A DNA stretch of 64,000 nt from Cranoglanis bouderius (GCA_023630585.1 CM042566.1:11601754-11665753); one strand, 5' to 3'. Counted from the first letter of the stretch, positions 23,336-35,307 are shown. Translations and numbers: made by a program. The notes: generated by a model not told the origin, from the letters alone.

Positions 23336-23608
23336 TTATTTGGTCACCTTTAGAAAGTTTTTGGCATAGCAGCTCTTGGAAGAACCAGTCACAGAACCCG
23401 CAGCTGCACTGACTGCGCAGTGGAAGGAAAAGCAAGTAGGGTTGGGTGTTACTGGTGCATTAGGTGTACACTCCACGCTGATGCTCTCACCGTGCAACTC
23501 ATAATGCCCCCTTGCTGTGAGGTAAGTAAGACTGAAGTTACCGTCAGGCGCAGGAATCAGAGCCACATTGCTGTCATCAGTGATGTACAGACTGGGGCCA
23601 TGGACCTT
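23336..23608 (-). other. Possible exon-like open frame, unidentified
   Basis: On the minus strand a frame enters after ...gtcttaaag and runs to a stop at 23336. It reads SLYITDDSNVALIPAPDGNF, and later sections are rich in Ser, Cys and Ala. It has no microsatellite or transposon signature, unlike most frames here. No domain is recognised. It could be a terminal exon of a cellular gene or a chance ORF. Confidence 0.2.
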
Positions 23609-23978
23609 TAAGACATACTGTTCAAGTTAAACAGAGTTGAGGATATTCATCAGAACACTGGAATTTATGGTATAATTTAACAGATTAGACTCCAGTTGTT
23701 TTCAAAGAGACAGTGGGCCTCCCTTCTGACAGAACATACACGATGGTGTATGCTGAACAGTAGTTAGTCAGTAAAGCGCAGAGAATGACTTTATCTTTTT
23801 TTTTATTGGACATGGAGAGGCATATTAGGCTGCTGTCACTTTAAGACCTAATGCATGGATCCAATACAATTATACACATCCAATTTTCTGACCAAAATGG
23901 CAGCATTTTGACACATAAAGGCCAATTCACACTGCACCGACAGATGCCAACCAAGGCGAACAATCACCAGATTACAGG

Positions 23979-25310
23979 ACAGTGGGTATAGAAAAGAATC
24001 ACCCGCCTTTAAAATATTCCCATTTTGTTGCTTTTCAGCCTGAAATGAAGACGGACACGGTTTTTGTTTTATCCAGCTGTATTTACTCAGTGCAACTTAT
24101 AACATCCAAGTGAAAGATATAACACCAACATGTCAGAAATAAAAAAAAAACAAAAAAAAAACAGAATCACTAGAAATCCTTTTTTCGAGTTAGAAAAAGG
24201 ATCACCCCCTTGCTTTAATTTGCCTTAATTTTTTAATTACAGCCTTTAGTCTGTTGGGATATGTCTCTACTAACTTTGCGCATCTAGACTTTGCAATATT
24301 TGCCCACTCTTCTTTGCAGAACTGCTCAAGTTTAGTTAAATTTGATGGTGACCGTTTGTGAACTAAAGTCTTCATGTCATTCCATAGATTTTCAATGGGG
24401 TATAAATCTGGGCTCTGACTAGGCCATACAAGGACATTCACCTTTTTCTCCTTCAACCACTGTATGGTCAGTTTTGCTGTGTGCTTTGGGTCATTGTCAT
24501 GTTGGAAGGTAAACCTTCGTCCCATTGACAACTTTCTGGCAGAGGGTAGCAGATTTTCCTCAAGAATTTGACAGTATTTTGCCCCATTCAATTTCCTTCT
24601 ATCCTGACAAGTGTTCCAGTCCCTGCTGCAGAGAAACACCCCCATAACAGGATATTACCACCTCCATGCTTTACTGTAGGAATGGTGTTCTTTGGATGGT
24701 GAGCTGTATTGGATTTCCGCCAGACATATCATTTAGTGTTGAGGCCAAATAATTCAATTTTAGTCTCCTCTGACCATAACACCTTTTTCCATGTGGCCTC
24801 AGAATCTTCACGGTGCGTTTTGGCAAAGCACAGTCATGGGTGGATTTTTTCTTGCAACCCTCCCATACAAGCCACATTTGTGGAGAATTTGTGATATTGT
24901 CATCACATGCACACAATGACCACTCTTTGTCATAAATTCCTGCAAATGCTTCAGAGTTGCTGTAGGCCTCTTGGTAGCCTCTCTGACCAGTTTCCTCCTG
25001 GCTCTTTCATCCAGTTTGGAGTGAGGTCCTGATCCAGGGAGGGTCTGTGCTGTACCAAATACCTTCCACTTCTTAATAATAGACTACACTGTGCTTCTAG
25101 GCATTGATAAAGCCTTTGAAACTTGTGCCTGTCCACAACTTTATCCCGGAGATCTTTTGACAGTGCCTTGCCACCCATAGTTGATTGTTTGCTTCAGTTG
25201 CACTACAAAATGCACTGATACTCCCATACAAACAAGATGGGGACAAGATGACATTAGATGAGACAATGAACAGGGAATAGCTAAATTACTTGAGTCAGTT
25301 GTTTCCCCAG
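23979..25310 (-). pseudogene. Tc1-type element, transposase broken (copy b)
   Basis: Left terminus reads acagtgggtatagaaaag, a Tc1-type inverted-repeat end. The transposase runs on the minus strand from ATG at 25178 (MGGKALSKDLRDKVVD) to a stop near 24202. The last 147 codons are open and contain HDNDPKHTAK and SPDLYPIENLW, the second Asp and Glu regions. Upstream parts are in other frames, with stops near 24930-25090. A matching inverted repeat at the 25.3-kb end was not found, so that end is probably truncated where it meets the Gypsy gag fragment. Confidence 0.8.
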
Positions 25311-25312
25311 CA

Positions 25313-25900
25313 GGGACTAGTTTCCTGACAATTGCGAATTACAAGATCGTCCATTTCCAGTAGTATTAGAGCCCATCAACAGTGATGAAGGACATAGGGA
25401 AGACCATCACAGAGCCATCACAATCCCTCGCAAAATGGCTGGGTCTTTGACAACGTCTACATATCACAGGGCCGGAATGAGGGGATCGACTACGTACCTG
25501 GGGAGTCTGAAAACAGGCAAAACTTTGGGTAAGCATATCTAGCTGCTGCTGTTGTTGCTTCAATATTTCCCACAATTCACTCGAATTCGAATTTCAAATA
25601 ATGTAGCTGTAGGTTGATGATGGACCGATTGTTTAAGTTCCCCCCAAATGAACTATCAGCATTATGATCTACAAACTGGTCCTGCAGCAAAATCTCAGCA
25701 TTAGAAATAACATTAGGGGAGCGACTTTTGACCATCTCCAGAAGGCCCATCAAAGTGAGGGAAAACTCCAGAGAATTAAAGGCTCAAAAGCAAGTCCATT
25801 TCCAGATATAGTTTAGTGGCATTAATAATAAACCAGAAAAGTCAGTCCAGTTAATCTGATTCACAGATGTGCACACACACACACACCTCGCACATTTAAT
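25313..25900 (-). pseudogene. LTR-retrotransposon gag fragment with zinc knuckle
   Basis: Minus-strand frames read LLQDQFVDH (gag helical region) and then a Gln-rich segment leading to CRRCQRPSHFARDCD (within 25366-25575). That is a CX2CX4HX4C nucleocapsid knuckle. Frames are interrupted. The order matches teleost Gypsy/retrovirus-like gag proteins in which a QQQQ-rich linker precedes a single knuckle. No LTR is attached. Confidence 0.6.
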
Positions 25901-26055
25901 GGAGAACCTGAGAATGGATTTAAAGCCACATTTAATGGCACATTAACGGCATCAGTGGGTCATAAAGAATCTGCAGGAGAAATCATTAAGGGTCTCACAC
26001 ACACACAGAGTTGCACACTACTGTGCCTAGTACTTTTATGAGTAGTACTGTAAAA

Positions 26056-26057
26056 GC

Positions 26058-26098
<41 letters not shown>

Positions 26099-26106
26099 CA
26101 CACACA
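26056..26106. repeat. (CA)n microsatellite
   Basis: Interrupted cacaca tract. A second, gt-type tract lies at 26235-26286 and shorter runs at 25869-25886. The rest of 25900-26550 shows no gene. Confidence 0.9.
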
Positions 26107-26234
26107 ACCGCTGGCTGAACATTGGTCCTAAAACTGTGTGAAAGAAATGAGATTATTTTGCTACATTAGTTTTGGAAATTTTTTAAATCAACATTCACAT
26201 GCATAATGATTGTCATGATTTCAGTTGTGCAGAA

Positions 26235-26235
26235 G

Positions 26236-26268
<33 letters not shown>

Positions 26269-26286
26269 TGTGTGTGTGTGTGTGTG
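26235..26286. repeat. (GT)n microsatellite
   Basis: gtgtgt run with a single interruption. Confidence 0.9.
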
Positions 26287-26559
26287 CACATGCTGTCACA
26301 GGACAGTTGAGTCAATTAAAATTTATAATTAATTATAATGATACTATGAGAGGTTCAGGGAACTGTTCTGTCGAGGGTTCGATCACTCACCAGATGGCAA
26401 GGGGGTCAGGGAGCAACTCCTAACCCTCAACCAAGGTTCTCGTCAGGTGACACTGCCTCAAAGCCACATTTAGCAGAGGTCCGAACCTGGAAATAATCTC
26501 TGAGATGGCGAGATGAAATCTTCAGCAAAGCCAAGTGGTTTACCCCCGCACAGTCTGTA

Positions 26560-26995
26560 CGACTGCGCTTCTCCCTGAAACCATTCCTCCCTACAGCTGG
26601 ATCTACCCACTCTCAATCACTGAACAAAAGACAATGGAAGAGTACATCAGAGAAACACATCAACAAGGATACATTTGGTCATCCACATAACTGGATTCTA
26701 TTGGATTTTTCTTTGTGAAGAAAAAAGGGGACAGTCTTAGACCTGTATTGAGTACCGCAGGCTCAACCGAATAACTGAAATATTAATATCTCTTGCCCCT
26801 GGTTTCAGCCACACTTGAACAACTCCGTTCGGCCCAGATATTCACTAAGCTGGACCTGCACAGCGCATATAATCTAGTATGCATCCAGGAGGGAAGGGAG
26901 TGCAAGACTACTTTTAGCACCTTATGTGGCCACCATAAGTATTAACATGCCATATGGGCTCTCTTGTACCCCCGCAGTGATCCAGAATTTAACCT
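26560..26995 (+). pseudogene. Gypsy-type reverse transcriptase fragment
   Basis: Plus-strand fragments in two frames: MEEYIRETHQQGYIWSS and FFFVKKKGDSLRP (RT motifs before the palm), then SATLEQLRSAQIFTKLDLHS and AYNLVCIQEG (motif A, containing the catalytic Asp of KLDL). Stops and shifts abound and the YxDD motif is not reached. It passes into the LTR-A 3' interior segment and polypurine tract at about 26985-27020, either through deletion or because this element belonged to an LTR-A relative. Confidence 0.65.
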
Positions 26996-27009
26996 GGACA
27001 TCATTGTCC

Positions 27010-27020
27010 GAAAGGGGGGA
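27010..27020 (+). promoter_or_regulatory. Polypurine tract before LTR-A
   Basis: gaaagggggga is followed by CTGTAACG, the start of the LTR. It matches the tract next to the 7.5-kb element's 3' LTR, so the LTR at 27022 is a 3' LTR. Confidence 0.7.
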
Positions 27021-27021
27021 C

Positions 27022-27786
27022 TGTAACGTTTGACCATATCAAACTGATTTCTGAATCAGCCTGGACTTAGCAAAGACGTTTCTCTGTTTCTTTGAGCTGT
27101 GAATCCATATCAGTAACCTCTTTGACCAGGTGCCATCAGAATGCTACAGGGGACACGACCCCCCCTCTTCAGACACACACACACACACCCACACACACAC
27201 CCACACACACACACACACCAACAAACACACAGACACAAAGCTTACCTACATGCGCACGCATGCGCACACACACACGCACACACACAAAGCTTACCTACAC
27301 GCGCACGCAACCGCACACATATGCGCACACACACAATGGAAGAATCTCTTTTGAATGTAACATGTAACTATATGTAATTATTTGATGTCCAAATAGTGTG
27401 ATGTTTTCCTATTTGCATATATTGTGTGTTTATGTAACCTAACTATAATGATTTTAGATAGTTTTAATTTAGGATATTATTTTAAATGTCTGTAACCATG
27501 TTTTACCTGTAATATTCTTTATAAGTCCATCGAATTTGGTATGTAATTAATCGTCTCTCACCACCCTGATTGATTATGCATATCATATTGCAATGGGATA
27601 CATTATTTCATGCTTTTTATTAATCGCATTTGTAACGTCTGAACGTATCAAACTGATTTCTGAATCAGCCTGGCTCAGCATAGAAGTTTCTTTTGTTTCT
27701 TTTGAGCTATAAATCCCTATCTGTTTAATGACCACTCTGGCCCCAGTTTGACCTTTGGAATGCTAACAACCAAACTTCCCCCCTTG

Positions 27787-27838
<52 letters not shown>

Positions 27839-28480
27839 GCTTACCTTACACACACAATGGAGAAATCTCTCTCTTTTCAATGTAACGTGTAATTATATGT
27901 AATTATTCAATGCCTAAATAGTGTGATGTTATCTTGTTTACATATATTGTGTGTTTATGTAACTGACCTTAATGATTTTAGATTCATGCTGTGCCTTCCC
28001 GGCGCAGCGATTCATGCTGCTCCTTCCCGGAGCAGCGATTGGCGAGAGCTCTAACAAATCTATTATCACCACGCTTGATTGTCTCTGTTTTGATCATGTG
28101 ATAGAGTCCCTTCTTCACTGCGAGTCTCGCTACCCACTCTGGAAACGGAGATTTCCTTCGTGGAAATCGACTACAGCTAATCCTACAAGCTGATCTAGAC
28201 CACAAATATAGTCATAATTAATTATAATCTGTTGTAGTTAATTATCTATATGTATATGTGCACATATATTAATTCCCTTTCATGGCTGATGTATATTTAT
28301 AACTGGTCACAACATGCGTTGATTAGATATATAGATATATTTCATGCCATTCGAGCTAATTCCTTACATAAATTGGTGGAGAATACATTTAAATGTTAAA
28401 CATCTTTTAATTCGTTACATGAATTCTAACTGGTGGAGAATATATTTAAACGTTTCATTTTTACATCTGATTTGCTACAC
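27022..28480 (+). mobile_element. Two abutting LTR-A copies, sense, the second rearranged
   Basis: A first copy starts TGTAACGTTTGACC at 27022 and runs ~609 bases. A second start, TGTAACGTCTGAACG, occurs at 27631. The second copy lacks the centre of the LTR: after gattttagat (27982) there is a ~66-bp filler, then distal LTR sequence (ctattatcaccacgcttgattg...) to about 28480. CA tracts lie at 27174-27333 and 27789-27837. The final ~100 bases of the LTR are absent. Target duplications were not found. Confidence 0.7.
27984..28049. repeat. Tandem ~33-bp filler inside LTR-A
   Basis: Two near-identical units of ttcatgctg(t/c)(g/t)ccttcccgg(c/a)gcagcga lie at the deletion junction. They are not present in other LTR-A copies, so they look like junction-associated filler. 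Confidence 0.6.
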
Positions 28481-28539
28481 CATGTACTCTCCAACCTCAT
28501 AAGGCATTATAGGAGAAGACTCAGCTGTTATCTTGGCAA

Positions 28540-28599
28540 AGGGAGGTAGCACAAAGTATTGTCTAAAAGTGTGCCAATAATTGTTGCACATCTATATTT

Positions 28600-28675
<76 letters not shown>

Positions 28676-28678
28676 TAC

Positions 28679-28751
<73 letters not shown>

Positions 28752-28862
28752 TATATCAAAATGAATATTTTGATATTATCAAAATGTTAAACAATAAAGA
28801 ATTTTTCACAGCCTTCTTTGTTCATATTTACCAATGGTGCCAATATTAATGGAGGGCACTGT
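28540..28862. mobile_element. Tc1/mariner remnant filled with (TA)n
   Basis: Left part reads gtgtgccaataattgttgc; right part reads ggtgccaatattaatggagg followed by gcactgta. These look like outer ends of one Tc1-type family in inverted arrangement. The interior is almost wholly a TA microsatellite (28602-28757). No transposase remains. Confidence 0.5.
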
Positions 28863-30339
28863 ACAAAACAAACAAAACAGTATTATTTATTTATTATTCT
28901 GGTTGATTTGGTAGGAAAATATTTGGTTTATTTTGGAACATGTTTGGGCCCCTTAGTTCCAGTGAAGGTGAATCATCAACTACAGCATACAAAGACATTT
29001 TAGACAATTGTCTGCTTCCACCTTTGGCAACAGGTTTAATTAAAACAATGATTTGATCTATAATGTACTGTTATATTGTATACCATATAATGTTACAATA
29101 AATGTCCACTGACAGGTTTATTGCACTATATGCCATTCATCAGTTGACACCTGTGGGAAATGTGCAGTGAATTTAACTTTATGGACATGTATTTGGTCAC
29201 CTTTTTGAGTTTAGCTAGACAGATGATGGCTTCACAAAGAGAAAGCCTTTTAATTCACCATAATTAAATCTCTGTGAATGTCATATAAATGTCTCAATGC
29301 TCAGCAGCAGCAGTGCAAGTGGACCTGTAGCATCAGTTTTACGACTGACAGTAAATCTGTCATTTGCCAGCTTCAATCTTTGCCCTTGCTGGAGACTAAA
29401 TTTCATTAGCAGCCATCTTTTTCTACTCCTTTATTCTTCTCTGTCTTTTATCCCCTCTCTTTTTCTCTCCTTTTCTCCTTTCTCTATATCTCTGTCTTAG
29501 TATCCCCTTTCTTTATCTATACCCTTCTCTTCCTCTTCTTGTTCTTGCATTTTCTTCTTTTTTCTATTACTATCTCCCTCTGTTTCTCTTATTCCCTATT
29601 TCTATCTACATCTACATTTCTTCCTCCCTCCCTCCCACTATATCCCGCTTCTGCCTTCAACCTATCCTCAGCCCTTTTCCCTTTCCATTTAATTTCTTTT
29701 CTCTCATCTCTTATGTTCTTTCTCTGTCTTTTTCTATTGTGGAATCTCAGGGCAAACCAGGCAGTGAGGAAGGAAACAGGAGAAATAAGGACAATGAGCC
29801 ACATTCCACCTTGGGAGCCTGAATTTACATCCTCTGACCATCAAAGCTATAAATCCAAGACTCTGTCATGTCAATGGTACCAGCTAGTCTGAGTTGTGGA
29901 TAAACAAACGACACTGTTGAGTAACACTAATGGCCTTGGAAGAAGGCATCTGGCTGAAGGAGTCACACCAAAGCTATAATTCACTGCCTGGAATGCCACA
30001 AGTGGGGTGAGAAGCAAACCAATACCTTGGACCACAGTGCAGGATCACTAAACTTTGAGTTCATTTCAAATCATAAAAGACTCAGACTCTGGGAACACCT
30101 TTTTTCTGACCAGATGTCTTTATCTCACCTACTGGAGTACTGTCACCACAACCTAGATTAAATACATTCCTTCTTAATGCTAGTTTAAACAAAGCACCAA
30201 GACAGATGGCTCACCCAACAGATAAAATCCAAGGACCCTCACAAACAGATTCCACAATCAGAGCACTCCATATAGCCTACAGAGGCAATGATTGTGAAAA
30301 TTAATACATCTTTAAAACAAGTTCACCTATTTCCTGCAG
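28863..30339. other. No gene recognised; C/T-rich tract inside
   Basis: 29395-29740 is strongly pyrimidine-biased on the plus strand (repeated tctctt/ttctcc words) without being a simple microsatellite. The remainder shows no coding or mobile-element signal. Confidence 0.5.
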
Positions 30340-32510
30340 TTTCTTATAGTGCTTATAACCGCCAAGTTGCCACTAATTGTTTCATTTATTTAGCATGTAA
30401 TAGTATAGTAGTACTAGTATGATTATTTTATTTGACTATAAGTTATGTGTTAAGAACAGCCAATATAGGTCTTGTGTCGTATGTGTGTGCTTGTTGAGTG
30501 ATTTGTTGAATGAGAGTAAGGAAATTTGTGTAGAATGTCATTATATGTATATGTTACTATTTGGGACTTGTTTGATAAGTTTGATCCACACATCATGAAA
30601 AGTGTGGAACCACATGTCTGCAGAGACAATGGACTGTTTAATGTCATAGTCAGAGAATATGGCTTACACCCCGCCCTAAGACAATGTTCGATTGGAGGAA
30701 ACATTTTGGGGTTGGACTAGCCAAAAAGGGTTAAAATCCTGTTACACCAAAGAAACATAGAAGAAAAAAAGAACAACAAATGAAGAGGGACAGAGTCGGC
30801 GGAGAGTCTCCAGAGCTATCAGAGAGTTCTCCCCAATCAACATCTTCTGGGAGATCACATCTGTTTGGTGCCTCAACCTAGAACCACCGCCCAGCTCTTC
30901 AAACAACCTGCCTACGAGACTCCATTCCATTCATCATTCCAATTGGTCTTCCAAGACACCATTCAAATGTTGATCAGATCACTGACAAATAACCATTGCA
31001 GGAATCCACTCAACACAACGATGTAACAAGAAAATCCCCTCAAAGGCAAGCATGGTACCTCCAAATTCTCGCTAAACTAGTGCATATAATGTTAAGGTTA
31101 AAGTCCTTCTAAAAGAAGTGAAAGTAAATTAATAAGTTGATGGTTTGTTCAGGTCATGGTCTGTGAAATAGTATACAGTACTACAAATTTATAATCATTC
31201 ACTCTGTTAAAAGCCATTGTAATGAATCATCATTACTAGCATTATTCTTTTCCACCAGAATAATGTACTGGATCAACTTTAAACATGAAAAATGAAACAG
31301 AAGTGCACGCTTGGATTCAATGCACCTTTTTAAAGGAGACGAGTTTTAAAGCGTGCATTATCTACCAGAATATGTAGTAAATCGGATGAATCTGCAACAT
31401 TTAAAAATATTCTCCACCAGTTACAATTCATGTAACGAATTAAAAGATGTTTAACACGTTTAAATGTATTCTCCAATTTATGTAAGGAATTAGCTTGAAT
31501 GGCGTGAAATATATCTATATCTAATATATCTAATCAATGTTGTGACCAGTTATAAATATACATCAGCCATGAAAGGGTATTTGTGTATGTGCACATATAC
31601 ATATAGATAATTAACTACAACGGGTTATAATTAATTATGACTATGTATGTGGTCTAGATCAGCTTTTAGGAGCCGGTTTAAACTGGTTTAAACCGTATTA
31701 CGTGTGAAATTAAGAAAAAGCATGAAATAATGTATCCCATTGCAATATGATATGCATAATCAATCAGGGTACCACAAGACGATTAACCATATACCAAATT
31801 CAATGGACTTATAAAGAATATTACAAGTAAAACATGGTTACAGACATTTAAAATCATATCCTAAGTTAAGCTATCTAAAATCGTTATAGTTATGTTACAT
31901 AAACACACAATATATGCAAACAAGAAAACATCACACTATTTGGACATCGAATAATTACATATAATTACATGTTACATTCAAAAGAAATTCTTACATTGTG
32001 TGTGTGCACGTGTGTGTGCTTTGTGTGTGTGTGTGTTTGTGTTTGTGTGTGTGTGTGTGTCTGAAGAGGGGGGGTCGTGTTGCATTCCGATGGCATCTGG
32101 TGAAGAGGTTAGATAAGGATTCACAGCTCAAGGAGACAGAGAAACTTCTTTGCTAAATCCAGGCTGATTCAGAAATCAGTTTGATACGTTCAGACGTTAC
32201 ACCATTATCACCCCTGTTTGTGTGTGTCTGTGCGCGCATTTGTGTTAGATTGGTTTCTGTGTAGTAAAATAGTTTAATAAAATCTCATCTGTTTTTAAAG
32301 ATACATATCTAATTTGCTTTATAGTCTACTGCCTTGAACTGCCAATCTTGTTACTATGCTCTTAAATTGTATTTCAGTATATTTTGGATATGATTGCTGG
32401 TGGCCACGGAGGTAATATCTAATGCAAAATTAATAAAAACACTAGTTTCAACTTATCACTGGAATTAAAATAGCAAAAAAATTCCCCTTCTGAGCTGATC
32501 TGTTAGTCTC
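30340..32510 (+). repeat. LTR-like repeat, related to 57540-58380, split by a solo LTR-A
   Basis: Shares ordered blocks with 57540-58380: gtatgtgtgtg..., tttgat(c/a)...cacac, agagacaatggactg, ...cgccctaa, then a segment with repeated attc(t)cc/caacatctt words. Finally come ttgttactatg and ctggtggccac(g/a)g(a/g)ggtaatat. The order and AT-rich termini suggest an LTR of a different retroelement. Boundaries are approximate. The solo LTR-A at 31218-32201 separates the two halves. Confidence 0.45.
31218..32201 (-). mobile_element. Solo LTR-A with internal deletion
   Basis: 984 bp running TGTAATGAATC...CAGACGTTACA, bracketed by the 4-bp duplication CCAT (31214-31217 and 32202-32205). Compared with the 1827-bp inner copy it lacks ~850 bp from near 31672, where agcttttagg joins agccggttt; the E-box palindrome and CCAAT-type region are within the lost part. 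A short (GT)n remains at 32025-32060. This copy defines both family termini best. Confidence 0.85.
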
Positions 32511-32880
32511 TCCTACATATTTGGTGGAGATACAGGTACCTTAATCTAAATATCTAAACTTACCTTACATATAAAGATGGAGAACACAACAGCTCAATCT
32601 AAAATAGCTCATTTTCCTTATACTATGTCCATCCTTCTCTCTTTTTCACTCTCTCCCTCTTTCTCTCTCTCTCTCTCTCTCTCTGACTCTCCTACCCAGT
32701 TTCTCTTTCTATCTCTCGCTCTCTCTGCACCTGGTCCTTCCCTTCTGAACCTCTCTGACAGCTCCTCATTAATCATTCCACCCCTCTGTCCACAATCCTC
32801 TTTCTCTCTTTCACTTGGGAAGCAGCTCTCTCCAGTGACATTTATCTTCTCATCCTTCTCCCAATCCCTTACTTTTCCTT

Positions 32881-32949
<69 letters not shown>

Positions 32950-33603
32950 TGTTTGTTTAATCTCCATACTGCTCGTTTCTTGCAGTTTGCTCCAGGTTCA
33001 TGATTCAGCAAATTCTGAGCTCTGTATAATATGCATGTAGATGATGATGCTAGAATATTGTGGCTCAAAGTTTAAAATAGCAGCTTTTAGTCCAGACCCT
33101 TTGTCAGTGGAAATGAAACCTAATTGTTTGAGCACATTTTGATGTATTTAAAATGGCTAGAGGAAACATGGAGACAAATTGAAAATTTTGAAAGAAAATT
33201 ATAACAATATGGATGGAGCTTATTCAAAGTTCCCCGTGTAGTCCATCAGCCAAAACTTGGTTGGCATTCTTTAGTTTTGTACTAGAGTGCTGAGGCTAGT
33301 GTAACCAACAAGTCGTGAAATCAAACTCATCCAATATTTTTCCATAAAAAGCCTACACAGTTTAATGTCCATTTCCCAGCATGTTTTTTTTCTTTTTTAA
33401 AGTGCAAGAAAATTGGGAACACAAAGGAAACCTACAAATGGAAAACATGCAAAGACAGTAAACCAAGCTCAGAAGAACCTGAGACCCTGGAGTTGTAATG
33501 GTGACCTTCAAGCCAAGGACACTACCAGGCCCGAACCGGCCATCGGGAGCACTGGGAGAATTCCCAGTGGCCTGATGAATGACATGGCCTGCTGCCCGCT
33601 GTA

Positions 33604-33606
<3 letters not shown>
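32511..33606. other. No gene recognised; (CT)n tract at 32884-32950
   Basis: C/T-rich sequence at 32630-32950 with a long tctctc run near its end gives spurious Ser/Leu frames. Nothing else is identified. Confidence 0.6.

Positions 33607-33687
<81 letters not shown>
33607..33687. repeat. (TA)n microsatellite
   Basis: Pure atatat run directly before the left end of a Tc1-type element. TA is also the Tc1 target dinucleotide. Confidence 0.95.
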
Positions 33688-33689
<2 letters not shown>

Positions 33690-33695
33690 CATATA

Positions 33696-35099
33696 CAGTG
33701 AGGGAAAAAAGTATTTGATCCCCTGCTGATTGTGTACGTTTGCCCACTGACAAAGAAATGATCAGTCTATAATTTTAATGGTAGGTGTATTTTAACAGTG
33801 AGAGACAGAATAACAACAAAAAAATCCAGAAAAACACATTTCAAAAAAGTTATAAATTGATTTGCCTTTTAATGAGGGAAATAAGTATTTGATCCCCTAT
33901 CAATCAGCAAGATTTCTGGCTCCCAGGTGTCTTTTACATGGGTAATGAGCTGAGATTAGGAGCACTCTCTTAAAGGGAGTGCTCCTAATATCAGTTTGTT
34001 ACCTGTAAAAAGACACCTGTCCACAGAAGCAATCAATCAATCAGATTCCAAATTCTTCACCATGGCCAAGACCAAAGAGCTGTCCAAGGATGTCAGGGAC
34101 AAGATTGTAGACCTACACAAGGCTGGATTGGGCTAGAAGACCATCACCGAGCAGCTTGATGAGAAGGTGACAACAGTTGGTGCAATTATTCGCAAAGGGA
34201 AGAAACTGTCAGTCTCCCTTGGTCTGGGGCTCCATGCAAGATCTCACCTTTTGGAGTTTCGATGATCATGAGAACGGTGAGGAATCAGCCCAGAACTACA
34301 CGGGAGGATTTTGTTAATGATCTCAAGGCAGCTGGGACCATAATCACCAAGAAAACAATTGGTAACCCACTACGCCGTGAAGGACTGAAATCCTGCAGCA
34401 CCTGCAAGGTCCCCCTGCTCAAGAAAGCACATGTACAGGCCTGTCTGAAGTTTGCCTGAATGATTCAGAGGAGAACTGGGTGAAAGTGTTGTGGTCAGGT
34501 GTGGTCAGATCTCTTTGGCATCAACTCAACTCGCCATGTTTGGAGGAGGAGGAATGCTGCCTATGACCTCAGGTCATAACATCATCCCCACCGTCAAACA
34601 TGGAAGTGGGAACATTTTGCTTTGGGGGTGTTTTTCTGCTAAGGGGACAGGACAACTGCACCACATCAAAGGGACGATGGACGGGGACATGCACCGTCAA
34701 ATCTTGGGTGAGAACCTCCTTCCCTCAGCCAGGCATTGAAAATGACCTTAATGACTTGGAGAGGATCTGCAAAGAGGAGTGGGACAAAATCCCTCCTGAG
34801 ATGTGTGCAAACCTGGTGGCCAACTACAAGAAATGTCTGACCTCTGTGATTGCCAACAAGGGTTTTGCCACCAAGTACTAAGTCGAAGGGGTCAAATACT
34901 TATTTCCCTCATTAAAATGCAAATCTTTATCTTTTCTTTTATAACTTTTTTTAAATGCTTTTTTCTGCATTTTTTTGTTGTTATTCTGTCTCTCACTGGT
35001 AAAATACATCTACCATTAAAATTATAGACTGATCATTTCTTTGTCAGTGGGCAAACGTACAAAATCAGCAGGGGATCAAATACTTTTTTCCCCCACTGT
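33696..35099 (+). mobile_element. Tc1-type element with long inverted repeats (copy c)
   Basis: Termini cagtgagggaaaaaagtat at 33696 and the inverted counterpart ...tacttttttcccccactg at 35099. Inverted repeats extend about 200 bp with a second internal match (ataagtatttgatcccc), the IR/DR arrangement common in fish Tc1. The transposase reads from ATG 34062 (MAKTKELSKDVRDKIVDLHK) to TAA 34879-34881. It has an internal stop and frameshifts, and a deletion between LPSARH and NDLERICKEEW removes the DPKH (second Asp) and ENLW (Glu) parts. It is inactive but structurally complete at the ends. Confidence 0.85.
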
Positions 35100-35210
35100 A
35101 TATGTATAGATATATATAGATATATTTTTTTACAGCAGGGCAGCGGGCCATGTCATTCATCAGGCCACCGGGAATTCTCCCAGTGCTCCAATGGCCAGTT
35201 CGGGCCTGGT

Positions 35211-35212
<2 letters not shown>

Positions 35213-35288
<76 letters not shown>
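35213..35288. repeat. (TA)n microsatellite
   Basis: Pure TA run between two Tc1 elements. The flank 35140-35210 (gggcagcgggccatgtc...) is an inverted match of 33530-33605, so the Tc1 c insertion plus both TA runs may sit within one older palindromic or duplicated segment. Confidence 0.95.
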
Positions 35289-35292
<4 letters not shown>

Positions 35293-35307
35293 TATGCATA
35301 TATGTAT

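Noticed and set aside
27170..27333. CRISPR-like or regularly spaced array
   Set aside because: Interrupted CA microsatellite without unique spacers.
28559..28849. ORF encoding alternating Tyr/Ile repeats
   Set aside because: Translation of a (TA)n microsatellite; the same holds for frames at 33362-33753 and 35150-35341.
29539..29892. 117-codon ORF in the pyrimidine tract
   Set aside because: Phe/Ser/Leu-rich translation of C/T-rich sequence.
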